Assembly: GCF_002021815.1 (NCBI RefSeq)
Contig: NZ_CP019952.1
Span: 3,689,001-3,753,000, forward strand
DNA length: 64,000 nt
Origin: Pseudomonas parafulva
Lineage (GTDB): Bacteria > Pseudomonadota > Gammaproteobacteria > Pseudomonadales > Pseudomonadaceae
Direction: 5' to 3'
How positions within the stretch are numbered: the first letter of the stretch is position 1; every line of letters begins with the position of its first letter. The notes under the pieces are model-generated. The model made no database searches. It was not told the DNA's origin and saw nothing but the letters and a program-made list of their open reading frames with translations. Below, in pieces: positions 11,795-21,300 of this stretch. The position numbers and the translations under genes were made by a program.

Positions 11795-13288
11795 ATGAAA
11801 CCATCGCTCGTCCTAAAAATGGGCCAGCAACTGACGATGACACCGCAGTTGCAACAGGCCATCCGCCTGCTCCAGCTTTCCACCCTGGACCTTCAGCAGG
11901 AAATCCAGGAAGCCCTGGAGTCCAATCCGATGCTCGAGCGCCAGGAAGACGGCGACGACTTCGACAACACCGACCCCATGGCGGATAACGCCGAGAACAA
12001 ACCCACCAGCGACGTTCAGGACAACAGCTTCCAGGAAACCACTGCCAGCGCCGAGAACCTCGAGGACGGCGAGTGGAACGAACGCATTCCCAACGAGCTT
12101 CCCGTCGACACCGCCTGGGAAGACATCTACCAGACAAGCGCCAGCAGCCTGCCGAGCAATGACGACGACGAGTGGGATTTCACTACCCGCACTTCGGCTG
12201 GGGAGAGCTTGCAAAGCCACCTGCTGTGGCAGTTGAACCTTGCCCCGATGTCCGACACCGACCGCCTCATTGCAGTCACCTTGATCGACAGCATCAACAA
12301 CCAGGGCTACCTGGAAGACAGCCTGGACGAGATTTGTGCAGGGTTTGACCCCGAGCTCGACATCGAGCTGGACGAAGTCGAGGCAGTGCTGCACCGCATC
12401 CAGCAATTCGAACCTGCCGGTGTGGGCGCCCGTACGCTGGGCGAATGCCTGTTGCTACAACTGCGCCAGCTGCCGGCCAGCACCCCGTGGATGACCGAGG
12501 CCATGCGCCTGGTCAGCGACTTCATCGATCTGCTGGGAAGCCGCGACTACAGCCAGCTCATGCGCCGCATGAAACTCAAGGAAGACGAGCTGCGCCAGGT
12601 CATCGAACTGGTGCAGAGCCTTAACCCTCGCCCAGGGTCGCAAATCGAGTCCAGCGAGCCCGAGTACGTGGTGCCGGATGTGATCGTGCGCAAGGACAGC
12701 GAGCGATGGCTGGTGGAACTGAACCAGGAGGCGGTGCCACGTCTGCGCGTGAACGCGCAATACGCCGGGTTCGTGCGCCGCGCCGACACCAGTGCCGACA
12801 ACACCTTCATGCGCAACCAGCTGCAGGAAGCCCGCTGGTTCATCAAGAGCCTGCAAAGTCGTAACGAAACCTTGATGAAGGTGGCTACGCAGATCGTCGA
12901 GCACCAGCGCGGCTTCCTGGACCACGGCGACGAGGCGATGAAGCCGCTGGTGCTGCATGACATCGCAGAAGCCGTGGGCATGCACGAATCGACCATTTCC
13001 CGGGTCACCACCCAGAAGTACATGCACACGCCGCGTGGCATCTACGAGCTGAAATACTTTTTCTCGAGCCACGTCAGCACCTCCGAGGGCGGTGAATGCT
13101 CGTCCACGGCGATCCGCGCGATCATCAAGAAACTGGTTGCGGCGGAAAATCAGAAAAAGCCATTGAGTGACAGCAAGATCGCTGGTTTACTGGAGGCACA
13201 AGGCATCCAGGTCGCCCGTCGCACCGTCGCCAAGTACCGCGAGTCCCTGGGTATCGCACCCTCGAGCGAGCGCAAGCGATTGATGTAG
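11795..13288 (+). CDS. rpoN: RNA polymerase sigma-54 factor RpoN
   Basis: Alternative sigma factor that recognises -24/-12 promoters and needs AAA+ activators. The ATG at 11795 gives 497 residues and the canonical start [20 protein letters not shown] of region I, which is glutamine- and leucine-rich. Region II (about 55-125) is acidic. The core-binding domain, the helix-turn-helix and the RpoN box [10 protein letters not shown] (474-483) are intact. Upstream in-frame codons exist but give no family homology. The rpoN-hpf-ptsN-rapZ-ptsO order is typical of Pseudomonas. Confidence 0.97.
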   Translation: MKPSLVLKMGQQLTMTPQLQQAIRLLQLSTLDLQQEIQEALESNPMLERQEDGDDFDNTDPMADNAENKPTSDVQDNSFQETTASAENLEDGEWNERIPNELPVDTAWEDIYQTSASSLPSNDDDEWDFTTRTSAGESLQSHLLWQLNLAPMSDTDRLIAVTLIDSINNQGYLEDSLDEICAGFDPELDIELDEVEAVLHRIQQFEPAGVGARTLGECLLLQLRQLPASTPWMTEAMRLVSDFIDLLGSRDYSQLMRRMKLKEDELRQVIELVQSLNPRPGSQIESSEPEYVVPDVIVRKDSERWLVELNQEAVPRLRVNAQYAGFVRRADTSADNTFMRNQLQEARWFIKSLQSRNETLMKVATQIVEHQRGFLDHGDEAMKPLVLHDIAEAVGMHESTISRVTTQKYMHTPRGIYELKYFFSSHVSTSEGGECSSTAIRAIIKKLVAAENQKKPLSDSKIAGLLEAQGIQVARRTVAKYRESLGIAPSSERKRLM

Positions 13289-13316
13289 CCCCTGAGATGT
13301 GCCACCGCGTTTGTGT

Positions 13317-13340
13317 GGCAGGTGCAACACCTGCCTCTTT
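13317..13340 (+). terminator. Hairpin between rpoN and hpf
   Basis: GGCAGGTG (13317-13324), loop CAA and CACCTGCC (13328-13335) form a perfect 8-bp stem followed by TCTTT. It lies 29 bases after the rpoN stop and about 30 bases before hpf. It may be an intrinsic terminator or a partial attenuator that separates rpoN from the hpf-ptsN-rapZ-ptsO genes. Confidence 0.5.
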
Positions 13341-13369
13341 GATGCACGGGCAACAAAAGGAGAAGCTGT

Positions 13370-13678
13370 ATGCAAGTCAATATCAGTGGACAGCATGTAG
13401 AAGTCACCCAGCCAATGCGCGATTACGTGCTCGAAAAGCTCGCCCGCGTGGAGAGTCACTTCGACAAGATCACTAACGTGCAGGTCATCATGAAAGTCGA
13501 GAAGCTGCAGCAGAAGGTCGAAGCGACCTTGCAGATTCCTGGCGGTGAAGTGGTAGCCAACGCCGAACACGAAGACATGTATGCAGCGATCGACGCCTTG
13601 GCCGACAAGCTCGACCGCCAACTGAAAAAACACAAGGAAAAACAGCAAAGCCTGCTGCAAGGTGCAGCAGCCCGCTGA
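13370..13678 (+). CDS. hpf: Ribosome hibernation promoting factor (short form)
   Basis: A 102-residue HPF/YfiA-family protein that binds the 30S subunit and helps form inactive 100S ribosomes in stationary phase. It starts MQVNISGQHVEVTQPMRDYV, and the conserved EKLQQKVEATLQIPGGE and AEHEDMYAAIDALADKLDRQ segments are present. The C-terminal extension of long-form HPF is absent. AAAAGGAGAAG lies just upstream. It is the gene known as ORF102 in older rpoN-region literature. Confidence 0.95.
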   Translation: MQVNISGQHVEVTQPMRDYVLEKLARVESHFDKITNVQVIMKVEKLQQKVEATLQIPGGEVVANAEHEDMYAAIDALADKLDRQLKKHKEKQQSLLQGAAAR

Positions 13679-13690
13679 TCCCCCTCATCC

Positions 13691-14155
13691 ATGATCCGAC
13701 TTGAAACCATCCTGACCCCCGGCCGTTCCCTCGTGAACGTGCCGGGCGGCAGCAAGAAGCGCGCCCTTGAAAAGGTCGCCACCCTGATTGCCGATCAAGT
13801 GCCTGAACTTGAAATGCAAGACGTCTTCGAAAAACTGGTGGCCCGCGAAAAGTTGGGCTCTACCGGTTTCGGTAATGGCATCGCCATTCCCCATTGCCGC
13901 CTTGAAGGGTGCTCCTCACCGGTCAGCGCCCTTCTGCACCTCGACGCGCCTATTGATTATGACGCGATCGATGGCGCGCCCGTGGACCTGCTTTTCGTTC
14001 TGCTGGTTCCGGTTGCGGCCACCGACGCCCATCTTGAACTGCTGCGCCAGATAGCCAGCATGCTCGATCGCAAGGACGTTCGTGATCGCTTGCGTGCAGC
14101 CCAGAGCAGCGAGGCCTTGTTCCAGGTCGTCCTGGACGTGCAGAACGAGCATTGA
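13691..14155 (+). CDS. ptsN: PtsN, nitrogen PTS EIIA component
   Basis: EIIA-Ntr of 154 residues, the terminal phospho-acceptor of the nitrogen phosphotransferase system; a regulator (potassium, carbon and nitrogen balance in other species) rather than a sugar transporter. The phosphorylated histidine is H68 in [10 protein letters not shown]. It is 12 bases after hpf and its stop overlaps the leader of rapZ. The partners ptsO (NPr) and rapZ follow; EI-Ntr (ptsP) is elsewhere. Confidence 0.96.
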   Translation: MIRLETILTPGRSLVNVPGGSKKRALEKVATLIADQVPELEMQDVFEKLVAREKLGSTGFGNGIAIPHCRLEGCSSPVSALLHLDAPIDYDAIDGAPVDLLFVLLVPVAATDAHLELLRQIASMLDRKDVRDRLRAAQSSEALFQVVLDVQNEH

Positions 14156-14157
14156 AC

Positions 14158-15012
14158 ATGCGCTTGATCATCGTCAGTGGCCGGTCCGGCTCCGGTAAGA
14201 GCACGGCCCTCGATGTCCTTGAAGACAACGGATTCTACTGCATCGACAACCTGCCCGCCGGGTTGCTGCCGCAGTTGGCGGAAAGCGCGTTGCTCAACAC
14301 CGAGTTGCCGCAGCCCAAGGTTGCCGTATCGATTGACGCGCGTAACCTGCCGAGCCATTTGTCGCGTTTTCCCGAACTGCTTGAACAAGCGCGTGCCCGT
14401 CACATCCAGTGCGACGTGCTGTACCTCGATGCCGACGAAGACACGTTGCTCAAGCGCTTCTCCGAAACCCGCCGGCGCCACCCGTTGACCAATGCTGATC
14501 GCTCACTGGCCGAGGCGATCCGCGTCGAACGGGATTTGCTGGGGCCGATCGCCGATCTGGCCGACCTCAAGATCGATACCACCCGCCTGAATCTCTATCA
14601 GTTGCGCGACTCGATCAAGCTACGCCTGTTGGACAAGCCAGAGCCGGGTACGGCTTTTCTAGTGGAGTCATTCGGCTTCAAGCGGGGTATGCCGGTCGAT
14701 GCCGACCTGGTGTTCGACGTGCGTTGCCTGCCCAACCCCTACTGGAAGCCAGAGCTGCGCGGGCACTCCGGCCTTGAACAGCCCGTGATTGATTACCTCG
14801 CCGCCCAGCCGGACGTCGAAGAGATGTTCACCGACATTTCCAGCTACCTGCTCAAGTGGCTGCCACGGTTCGCCGCCAGCAACCGTGCCTATGTCACCAT
14901 CGCCATCGGATGCACTGGCGGCCATCATCGCTCGGTGTACCTCACCGAACGGCTGGGCCAGTTGCTCCAGCAATCTTTGAAAAACGTCCAGGTTCGCCAC
15001 CGCGACCTCTAG
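14158..15012 (+). CDS. rapZ: RapZ, RNase adapter / nucleotide-binding protein
   Basis: A 284-residue protein with a Walker [10 protein letters not shown] (8-16) at the N terminus and a conserved C-terminal domain containing [16 protein letters not shown]. In E. coli RapZ guides RNase E to the sRNA GlmZ and senses glucosamine-6-phosphate; the target in Pseudomonas is not settled. The ATG at 14158, 2 bases after the ptsN stop, is chosen over an in-frame TTG that overlaps that stop. Confidence 0.93.
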   Translation: MRLIIVSGRSGSGKSTALDVLEDNGFYCIDNLPAGLLPQLAESALLNTELPQPKVAVSIDARNLPSHLSRFPELLEQARARHIQCDVLYLDADEDTLLKRFSETRRRHPLTNADRSLAEAIRVERDLLGPIADLADLKIDTTRLNLYQLRDSIKLRLLDKPEPGTAFLVESFGFKRGMPVDADLVFDVRCLPNPYWKPELRGHSGLEQPVIDYLAAQPDVEEMFTDISSYLLKWLPRFAASNRAYVTIAIGCTGGHHRSVYLTERLGQLLQQSLKNVQVRHRDL

Positions 15013-15031
15013 CCCAAGGATCCGCCAGCTC

Positions 15032-15304
15032 ATGCCCGCCCGCGAAATCACCATCATCAACAAACTGGGTCTGCATGCCCGGGCGGCAGCCAAATTCGTC
15101 GGGGTGGCCGGTCGCTTTCCCTGCCAGGTCAAGGTGGGTCGTGCACCGGACAAGCTGGTCGATGGCAAGAGCATCATGGGGGTCATGATGCTGGCGGCGG
15201 GCAAAGGCACTCAGGTCTACCTGCATACCGAAGGCGAGCAGGACAGTGAAGCCATGGAGGCACTGGTCGAGTTGATCAACAACTACTTCGACGAGGGGGA
15301 GTGA
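15032..15304 (+). CDS. ptsO: PtsO, nitrogen PTS phosphocarrier NPr
   Basis: HPr-like phosphocarrier of 90 residues that passes phosphate from EI-Ntr to PtsN. The active-site histidine is H15 in NKLGLHARAAAKF, and the regulatory-serine-like KSIMGVMML segment is also visible. It is the last gene of the rpoN cluster, and a GC-rich hairpin follows. Confidence 0.95.
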   Translation: MPAREITIINKLGLHARAAAKFVGVAGRFPCQVKVGRAPDKLVDGKSIMGVMMLAAGKGTQVYLHTEGEQDSEAMEALVELINNYFDEGE

Positions 15305-15366
15305 ACCCTCAGCACGGCCAGCACGCGTTTCCATCGACCGTCGCCAAGTGCGCCACCCTCCTCCTT

Positions 15367-15388
15367 GCGCCCGCAGTCTCACGGGCGC
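15367..15388. terminator. GC hairpin between convergent ptsO and ZIP gene
   Basis: GCGCCCG (15367-15373) and CGGGCGC (15382-15388) form a perfect 7-bp stem with an 8-base loop, right after the ZIP stop codon and 62 bases after ptsO. No long T run follows on either strand, so it is only a possible terminator for the convergent pair. Confidence 0.35.
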
Positions 15389-15389
15389 T

Positions 15390-16292
15390 TCAGGACAGCG
15401 CAGTATCCATCACCATCATCAAGCAGAAACCGATGCACAGCCCCAGGCTGGCCAGGCGGTGATTACCGTGGCTGCGTGATTCGGGGATGATTTCCTGGGT
15501 CACGACCAGCAGCATCGCACCTGCAGCGCAGGCGAGGCCCAGCGGCAAGAGCAGTTGCGCCACATTCACAAGCCAGGCGCAGATAACGGCCGCCACTGGC
15601 TCCACCAGACCGGAGGCGGCGCCGATGAGAAAGGCCTTGAAGCGTGACATGCCTGCGCCGGCAAGTACCAGCGCAATGACCAGCCCCTCCGGTACATCCT
15701 GCAAGGCGATGCCCATTGCCAGGCTATCAGCGTCTGCCATGCCCCCGCCCGCTGATACGCCTATGGCCATGCCCTCTGGAATGTTGTGGGCGATGATGGC
15801 GAAAACGAACAGCCACATGCGCGAGGCGATGACCGGTTCGCCAGAGGTCAGCCCTGAGGGTGAGCCTGCCGAGAGTTTCAAGTCCACCAGATAAAGGCAC
15901 AGCGCACCTGTCAACAGGCCCGCGCTGATGAGGGCGCCGGCTCCCCATGCACCAAAGCCGATTGCCTGAGCGGCCTCCAGCCCAGGCACCAGCAGCGAGA
16001 AGGCCGTGGCCGCCAGCATGACGCCAGCACCAAAGCCCAACAGGGTGTCCGCCAGCGCCACGGGCATGGTGCGAACTACCAGTACGGGGACCGCACCCAG
16101 GGCCGTCCCCAATGCGCATAGCGCGCCGCCCTCCAACGCCCGCAACATACGTGGGTCCAGGTCGAGCCAGGCAAGTGCGCGCGCCACCAGCAACGCGGTG
16201 CCGGCCAGCAGCAACAGGGTGCCAAGCGCCAGCCTGAACAAGCGCACGCTGTTGACGGACATCACTTCGGGGCGCATGCCTGCCTGGCTCAT
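15390..16292 (-). CDS. ZIP-family divalent metal transporter
   Basis: Integral membrane protein of 300 residues with about eight predicted spans. The ZIP metal-site helices are visible as [11 protein letters not shown] and [18 protein letters not shown], the GufA-type arrangement. ZIP proteins bring Zn, Fe or Mn into the cytosol. The ATG overlaps the sodA stop (ATGA), so the gene is very likely translated from the fagA-fumC-orfX-sodA transcript. A role in supplying Mn to SodA is plausible but inferred from position only. The exact metal cannot be read from sequence. Confidence 0.88.
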   Translation of the reverse strand: MSQAGMRPEVMSVNSVRLFRLALGTLLLLAGTALLVARALAWLDLDPRMLRALEGGALCALGTALGAVPVLVVRTMPVALADTLLGFGAGVMLAATAFSLLVPGLEAAQAIGFGAWGAGALISAGLLTGALCLYLVDLKLSAGSPSGLTSGEPVIASRMWLFVFAIIAHNIPEGMAIGVSAGGGMADADSLAMGIALQDVPEGLVIALVLAGAGMSRFKAFLIGAASGLVEPVAAVICAWLVNVAQLLLPLGLACAAGAMLLVVTQEIIPESRSHGNHRLASLGLCIGFCLMMVMDTALS

Positions 16293-16900
16293 TTCATGGC
16301 ATCGAGGTAGCGGCGGTTCACTTGCGCCCAGTCGATGACGTTGTAGAAAGCGCCAATGTACTCAGGCCGACGGTTCTGATACTTCAGGTAGTACGCGTGC
16401 TCCCAGACGTCCAGGCCGAGAATCGGCGTATGGCCGTGCATCAACGGGCTATCCTGGTTGCCGCTGCTCTCGACCACAAGGGTCTGCTGCGGTGTAACGC
16501 TGAGCCAGGCCCAGCCACTGCCGAAGCGGGTCAGAGCGGCCTTGGTGAAGGCTTCCTTGAATGCCTCGAAGCCACCCAATTGTGTCTCGATGGCACGGGC
16601 TGCCTCGCCCTGGGGTTCACCTCCACCACGGGGGGACATCACCGTCCAGAACAGACTGTGGTTGGCATGTCCGCCGCCATGGTTGATCACGGCGCCTCGC
16701 ATCTTTTCAGGTAACTGCTCGACCGCCGCCACCAGTTTTTCCACAGGCCAGTCGGCCCATTCGCTGTTCTCGACCGCTGCGTTGAGGCCATTGACGTACG
16801 TCTGGTGATGCTTGGTGTGATGGATTTCCATGGTCTGCGTGTCGATGTGCGGTTCCAGCGCATCGTAGGCATAGGGCAGTGCAGGCAATGCATGGGGCAT
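16289..16900 (-). CDS. sodA: Manganese superoxide dismutase SodA
   Basis: Detoxifies superoxide in the cytosol. With the ATG at 16900 the protein has 203 residues and starts [20 protein letters not shown]. The first metal ligand is H27 in [12 protein letters not shown]; the others are in [13 protein letters not shown] and [14 protein letters not shown]. The [10 protein letters not shown] form is the manganese type. The reading frame extends 27 codons upstream into orfX, but that part has no SOD homology. This is the Mn enzyme of the Fur-controlled operon; an iron SodB should be elsewhere. Confidence 0.95.
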   Translation of the reverse strand: MPHALPALPYAYDALEPHIDTQTMEIHHTKHHQTYVNGLNAAVENSEWADWPVEKLVAAVEQLPEKMRGAVINHGGGHANHSLFWTVMSPRGGGEPQGEAARAIETQLGGFEAFKEAFTKAALTRFGSGWAWLSVTPQQTLVVESSGNQDSPLMHGHTPILGLDVWEHAYYLKYQNRRPEYIGAFYNVIDWAQVNRRYLDAMK

Positions 16901-16901
16901 G

Positions 16902-17330
16902 TCAATGGACTCCGTGGGCAGGTTGAAGTGAACAGGCGCTGTGCCGATTGAGCAGGTGCTCGGTGCGCGGGTACTGGCCATGTTCGGCGATGAAACTCAA
17001 CAACTCGGTATAGGTGCGGGCGCTGTGGCGCAGTGCTGCATCACGCAGCGCCCGTGGCAGGCACACGTCCTGACTGGCCTGTAATAGCCGTTGGTGCACG
17101 GCGCACAGGTAATCGGCGCTTTCATGAAGCTGCTGCAGGCGCAGGTGCAAGTCGGCCAGGTTGTGATGCGCAATCACCAATGAGGCCACGGCTTCATCGG
17201 CATCCTGCCAGCGCGTGAACAGCACCTGGGCCAATGCCAGGGCCTGGAGGTAGTGTTCGCGAGCGTCCACCAGCTCACCTTGCGAGAACAGGTGATTGGC
17301 GATTTGCGTGATGCGTTTCCAGTGCTGCAT
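16902..17330 (-). CDS. OrfX, conserved protein of the fumC-sodA operon
   Basis: A 142-residue helical protein of unknown function, known as orfX in the Pseudomonas fagA-fumC-orfX-sodA operon. The start at 17330 has GGAGG 6 bases upstream, which decides it over an in-frame ATG at 17354. Two TPR-like helical hairpins can be seen (about 17-40, [18 protein letters not shown], and about 50-85), and the protein is unusually rich in histidine. It ends next to the sodA start. A chaperone or adaptor role for an operon partner is possible, but nothing in the sequence proves it. Confidence 0.82.
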   Translation of the reverse strand: MQHWKRITQIANHLFSQGELVDAREHYLQALALAQVLFTRWQDADEAVASLVIAHHNLADLHLRLQQLHESADYLCAVHQRLLQASQDVCLPRALRDAALRHSARTYTELLSFIAEHGQYPRTEHLLNRHSACSLQPAHGVH

Positions 17331-17357
17331 GACGAGCCTCCAGGGCCATTTCACCCA

Positions 17358-18737
17358 TCAGATACCACCGGCGGTCAGCTTTTCCGGGTTCAGCAAGGCC
17401 TGCAACCGATCACGGGAAAGGTCGGTGTGTTCGAGCGCCACATCAATGATGGGGCGCCCTTGCGCGTAAGCGGCCTTGGCGATTTCGGCTGCCTTGAGGT
17501 AACCAATGATCGGGTTCAGCGCCGTGACCAGGATCGGGTTGCGCGCCAGCGCCTCGTTGAGTTTGTGTTCATTGACCTTGAATGTGGCAATGGCCTTGTC
17601 TGCCAGTAACCGGCTGGCATTGGCCATCAGTTCGATGCTTTCGAGCAGGTTACGGGCAATGACCGGCAACATGACGTTGAGCTCGAAGTTGCCGGACTGA
17701 CCCGCTACCGCGATCGTTGCGTCATTGCCGATAACCTGGGCGGCGACCATGGCGGTGGCTTCAGGAATCACCGGGTTGACCTTTCCAGGCATGATCGAAG
17801 AGCCGGGTTGCAAGCCCTGCAGCTCGATTTCACCCAGGCCCGCCAATGGCCCTGAGTTCATCCAGCGCAGGTCGTTGGCGATCTTCATCAGCGCCACCGC
17901 CGTGGTCTTGAGCTGGCCGGACAGTGCAACGGCAGTGTCCTGGGAGCCGATTACCGCAAACAGATTCTGGGCAGGGCGAAACGCTACGCCAGTCAGCGCG
18001 CTGAGGTGACGGGCGAAGCCGGCGGCGAAATCAGGGTGGGCATTGATGCCGGTGCCTACGGCCGTGCCCCCTTGGGCCAGGGCCTGCAGGCTGGGCAAGG
18101 TGGCCTCGATATGCGCCTTGGCCCCGGTGACCTGCGCCGCCCAACCATCGAGCACTTGGCTCATGCGCACAGGCATGGCGTCCATCAAGTGCGTGCGGCC
18201 TGTCTTGATATACGGACGAATCTGGACCGACTTGGCTTCGATCACCTGCACGAGGTGGCTTAGCGCTGGCAGCAGTTGCTCGTGAAGCGCCAGGGCGGCG
18301 CTGACATGAATGGTGGTCGGAATGATGTCGTTGCTGCTCTGCCCGCAATTGACGTGATCATTGGGATTGATCGCCTCGCTTGAGCCCCGGCTGGCCAGCG
18401 TTGCAATCACTTCGTTGGCGTTCATGTTGGAACTGGTCCCGGAACCGGTCTGGAACACATCGACCGGGAAATGCACGCTGAAGTCTTCTGCCAGCAGTTG
18501 CTGTACCGCCGTGACGATCGCCCGGCCTTGCTGCGCGGACAACTGCTCCAGTTCGACGTTGGCGTTGGCCGCCGCTGCCTTGGCCAGCAGCAGCGCGCGT
18601 ATGAACTGGCCAGGCATGCGCTGGCCACTGATGGGGAAGTTGTCGACCGCACGCTGGGTCTGCGCGCCGTACAGCGCGTCTGCCGGCACGTGCAACTCGC
18701 CCATGCTGTCACGCTCGATGCGGGTATTGGTCATCAT
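17358..18737 (-). CDS. fumC: Class II fumarate hydratase FumC
   Basis: Iron-independent fumarase that interconverts fumarate and malate in the TCA cycle, 459 residues. The superfamily signature GSSIMPGKVNPV is present, as are the TGRTHLMDAMP and SSNDIIPTTIHVS segments of the active site. Its place behind a Fur box fits replacement of iron-sulfur fumarase during iron starvation. The start overlaps the end of fagA by 29 bases; ATGs at 18737 and 18734 both lie behind AAGGA. Confidence 0.96.
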   Translation of the reverse strand: MMTNTRIERDSMGELHVPADALYGAQTQRAVDNFPISGQRMPGQFIRALLLAKAAAANANVELEQLSAQQGRAIVTAVQQLLAEDFSVHFPVDVFQTGSGTSSNMNANEVIATLASRGSSEAINPNDHVNCGQSSNDIIPTTIHVSAALALHEQLLPALSHLVQVIEAKSVQIRPYIKTGRTHLMDAMPVRMSQVLDGWAAQVTGAKAHIEATLPSLQALAQGGTAVGTGINAHPDFAAGFARHLSALTGVAFRPAQNLFAVIGSQDTAVALSGQLKTTAVALMKIANDLRWMNSGPLAGLGEIELQGLQPGSSIMPGKVNPVIPEATAMVAAQVIGNDATIAVAGQSGNFELNVMLPVIARNLLESIELMANASRLLADKAIATFKVNEHKLNEALARNPILVTALNPIIGYLKAAEIAKAAYAQGRPIIDVALEHTDLSRDRLQALLNPEKLTAGGI

Positions 18738-19131
18738 CGGATCCTTGCATCAATTCATCGGGGGAAATCGAGGGCAGCAAACGGCAATTGGCCAGTTGCA
18801 GGGCATAGGGCTGCCAGCGTTGGTTCTGCTCCTGCCGGTCGAGGTTGCGCAGGATCAACAGTGGCCGCCAGGCTTGATCCAGGCACTGGCAGCGCCAATG
18901 CCAAGGCAACATGCGGTCGCAGGCGGTATCGAGCAGCAGGCGAAAGGACGTCAATGCCACGGTCCAGGGGGACGTTTGGGTGCAGCACACCAGGTAACGC
19001 CCTTCCGCCAGGTAATGTTCGATCAGGCGCGGCTCATCGGGCTCGAGGGCACAGCGGATCCGGCGACTGAGCCAGCGCCAGTTTTCGAGATAGGGCAGTT
19101 CGCGGAGGGCGGTAGTCATGAACATCATCAT
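18709..19131 (-). CDS. fagA: FagA, Fur-associated gene A
   Basis: A 140-residue protein of unknown function, first gene of the Fur-controlled fagA-fumC-orfX-sodA operon known from P. aeruginosa. It has no signal peptide, is rich in tryptophan, arginine and cysteine (YLVCCTQTSPW, WHWRCQCLDQAW), and shows no enzyme motif I recognise. A Fur box lies 11 bases upstream of the first ATG. The N terminus has several adjacent methionines, so the exact start is uncertain by a few codons. Confidence 0.82.
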   Translation of the reverse strand: MMMFMTTALRELPYLENWRWLSRRIRCALEPDEPRLIEHYLAEGRYLVCCTQTSPWTVALTSFRLLLDTACDRMLPWHWRCQCLDQAWRPLLILRNLDRQEQNQRWQPYALQLANCRLLPSISPDELMQGSDDDQYPHRA

Positions 19132-19141
19132 CGTGCAGCTG

Positions 19142-19160
19142 TGAAATGATATTCATTATT
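19142..19160 (-). promoter_or_regulatory. Fur box upstream of fagA
   Basis: Read on the plus strand, TGAAATGATATTCATTATT matches the 19-bp Fur consensus GATAATGATAATCATTATC at 14 of 19 positions, with the core ATGATAtTCATTAT nearly intact. It is AT-rich against the GC-rich background and sits immediately upstream of the fagA start, so iron-loaded Fur should repress the fagA-fumC-orfX-sodA-ZIP operon. Confidence 0.85.
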
Positions 19161-19243
19161 AATTGACAAATAGAATCAGTTCAACCGGTAGATGGTATTG
19201 AGTATCCGCTGATTGATTTTTTGCCGTTAATAGATAGGACCGC

Positions 19244-19266
19244 CGCGATGGGCCGCACAGCGGCCC
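19244..19266. repeat. GC-rich palindrome, copy 1
   Basis: GGGCCGC-ACA-GCGGCCC (19250-19266) forms a perfect 7-bp hairpin 22 bases after the pmbA stop. The 22 bases 19244-19265 recur exactly at 39954-39975. It has no T run, so it may be a transcript-end hairpin or a short repetitive extragenic element. Confidence 0.6.
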
Positions 19267-19287
19267 CACGGTCTCAAATGAAAAGGA

Positions 19288-20634
19288 TCAACTGCCAGCA
19301 ACCATCATCCGCTCGATCAGCACCGAGCCTGTGTGAATGTTGCTACGGGTCTCCAAGTCGCTGCCAATGGCCACGATCTGCTGGAACATGTCCTTCATGT
19401 TGCCCGCGATGGTGACTTCCTGGACAGCGTGCTGAATCTCCCCATTCTCGATCCAGAAACCAGCCGCGCCCCGGGAATAGTCCCCTGTCACCATGTTCAG
19501 GCCATGCCCCATCAATTCGGTAACCAGCAGGCCGCGCCCCATGCGCCGGATCAATGCCGCCTGGTCGTCACTGCCATGGGTGACGAACAGGTTGTGCACG
19601 CCGCCTGAGTTGGCGGTGCTGGGCAGGCCCAGTTTGCGTCCTGAGTAGGTACCGAGCAGGTAGGACACTAATTGGCCTTTGTCCACGAACGGTTTGGCAT
19701 AGGTCGCCAGGCCATCACCATCGAAGGCTGCGCTGCCCAATGCGCGCGGAATGTGAGGGCGCTCGTCCAAGGTCAGCCAGGCTGGAAACAACTGTTGGCC
19801 GAGCGCGCCCTCCAGGAAGGAGGACTTGCGGTACAGGTTCCCACCGGAAACCGCCGACAGGAAGCTGCCGAACAGCCCGCCTGCCAATTCGGCCGAGAAC
19901 AGTACCGGCACCTCACAGGTCGGCACCGGCCGTGCGCCCAGGCGACTGGCAGCCCGTTGGGCGGCACGGATGCCAATACTGCGCGGGTCAGCCAGCAGAT
20001 GGCCTTGGCGATTGACGTCGTACCAGTAGTCACGCTGCATCTGCCCATCGCCCTCGGCGATCATCACGCAGCTCAGGCTGTGACGCGTGGAGGCGTAGCC
20101 ACCGACAAAGCCGTTGCTGTTGCCATACACCCTGCACCCCTGGTGGGTGTTGAGCGAGGTGCCATCGGCATTGAGAATCCGAGGATCAGCGTCGAAGGCC
20201 GCAGCTTCGCACGCCAAGGCCATTTCAATGGCCTTCTCCGGCTCCAGGTTCCAGTCGTGATAAAGGTCGAGGTCCGGGATATCGCGGGCCATCAGGGCGG
20301 CGTCGGCAAGCCCGGCGCATTCGTCCTCGGAGGTGTGCTTGGCAATGGCCAGCGCGGCTGCAACGGTTTGGCGAATGGCATCCGGACCACTGGCCGAGGT
20401 GCTGGCCGAGCCTTTGCGCTGCCCCACGTACAGGGTGATGCCAAAGCCCTGGTCACGGTTGAATTCTACCGTCTCGACCTCGCGCTGGCGGACCGTGGTG
20501 GACAGGCCCTGCTCCAGCGACACCGCCACCTCGCAGGCGCTGGCGCCCTGGCGGCGGGCCTCGGCAATGATCGCTTCGACCTGCTCTTGCAAGGCTGGCA
20601 GATCGTTCGGGCCGATACTCTGGACTGCACTCAT
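19288..20634 (-). CDS. pmbA: PmbA/TldE metalloprotease-family protein
   Basis: PmbA (TldE) is the partner of TldD in a proteolytic complex that, in E. coli, matures microcin B17 and degrades CcdA. The 448-residue protein begins MSAVQSIGPNDLPAL; the ATG at 20634 is chosen because GGAG lies 6 bases upstream, although a GTG is in frame 4 codons earlier. As usual for TldE, the HExxxH zinc motif is absent. The C-terminal LVTELMGHGLNMVTGDYSRGA region is well conserved. tldD is 0.67 kb away on the other side of darP. Confidence 0.94.
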   Translation of the reverse strand: MSAVQSIGPNDLPALQEQVEAIIAEARRQGASACEVAVSLEQGLSTTVRQREVETVEFNRDQGFGITLYVGQRKGSASTSASGPDAIRQTVAAALAIAKHTSEDECAGLADAALMARDIPDLDLYHDWNLEPEKAIEMALACEAAAFDADPRILNADGTSLNTHQGCRVYGNSNGFVGGYASTRHSLSCVMIAEGDGQMQRDYWYDVNRQGHLLADPRSIGIRAAQRAASRLGARPVPTCEVPVLFSAELAGGLFGSFLSAVSGGNLYRKSSFLEGALGQQLFPAWLTLDERPHIPRALGSAAFDGDGLATYAKPFVDKGQLVSYLLGTYSGRKLGLPSTANSGGVHNLFVTHGSDDQAALIRRMGRGLLVTELMGHGLNMVTGDYSRGAAGFWIENGEIQHAVQEVTIAGNMKDMFQQIVAIGSDLETRSNIHTGSVLIERMMVAGS

Positions 20635-20743
20635 GGTTTTCTCCACTCAGAATTCTGCGTTCGGCAAGGGCCATTCAACGGCCGGGCCGGACAAGCGGCC
20701 CCCGACTGGTTATCATGGCGGCGATCTTTAGCGGACTGCCACC

Positions 20744-21265
20744 ATGGTTGATTCAAACGACGACGCCTTCGACGGCGAAAAAAGCAAAACCCAGATCAAG
20801 CGCGAACTGCATGCGCTGGTCGAACTCGGCGAGCGGCTCACCACCCTCAAGGCCGATACCCTGGCGCGCCTGCCCTTGACCGATGAACTGCGCAAGGCAT
20901 TGGCCGAAGCCAGCAAGCACACCGCACATGGGGCTCGCAAACGCCACATGTCGTTCGTCGGCAAGCTGATGCGTGTCCAGGACCTGGACGCCATTCATGC
21001 CCTGCTGGAACAGATGGACAGCTCCACTCGCCAGTACAACGAGCGTTTCCACAGTCTTGAACGCTGGCGTGATCGGTTGATCGACGGCAACGACGAGGAC
21101 CTCGAACGGTTCGTCAACGAATACCCGGAGACCGACCGCCAGCAGTTGCGCTCGCTGGTGCGCCATGCCCAGCACGAGAAGGCCAGGAACAAACCCCCTG
21201 CCGCTTCGCGCAAGGTGTTCAAGTACATTCGCGATCTGGACGAGCTGCAGCGCGGGCTGCGCTGA
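20744..21265 (+). CDS. darP: DarP (YjgA), ribosome-associated protein
   Basis: A 173-residue highly charged helical protein of the YjgA family, linked to late assembly of the 50S subunit in E. coli. The family's acidic N terminus, the [17 protein letters not shown] stretch and the [20 protein letters not shown] end are visible. It is divergent from pmbA and convergent with tldD. Confidence 0.93.
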   Translation: MVDSNDDAFDGEKSKTQIKRELHALVELGERLTTLKADTLARLPLTDELRKALAEASKHTAHGARKRHMSFVGKLMRVQDLDAIHALLEQMDSSTRQYNERFHSLERWRDRLIDGNDEDLERFVNEYPETDRQQLRSLVRHAQHEKARNKPPAASRKVFKYIRDLDELQRGLR

Positions 21266-21272
21266 TCGCGGC

Positions 21273-21291
21273 GGGGCCGCCATGCGGCCCC
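21273..21291. terminator. Bidirectional hairpin between darP and tldD
   Basis: GGGGCCGC (21273-21280), loop CAT and GCGGCCCC (21284-21291) form a perfect 8-bp stem midway between the convergent stops of darP and tldD. T runs are absent, so efficiency is uncertain. It resembles in form the palindromes at 19250 and 39961. Confidence 0.5.
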
Positions 21292-21300
21292 AGCCGACCC

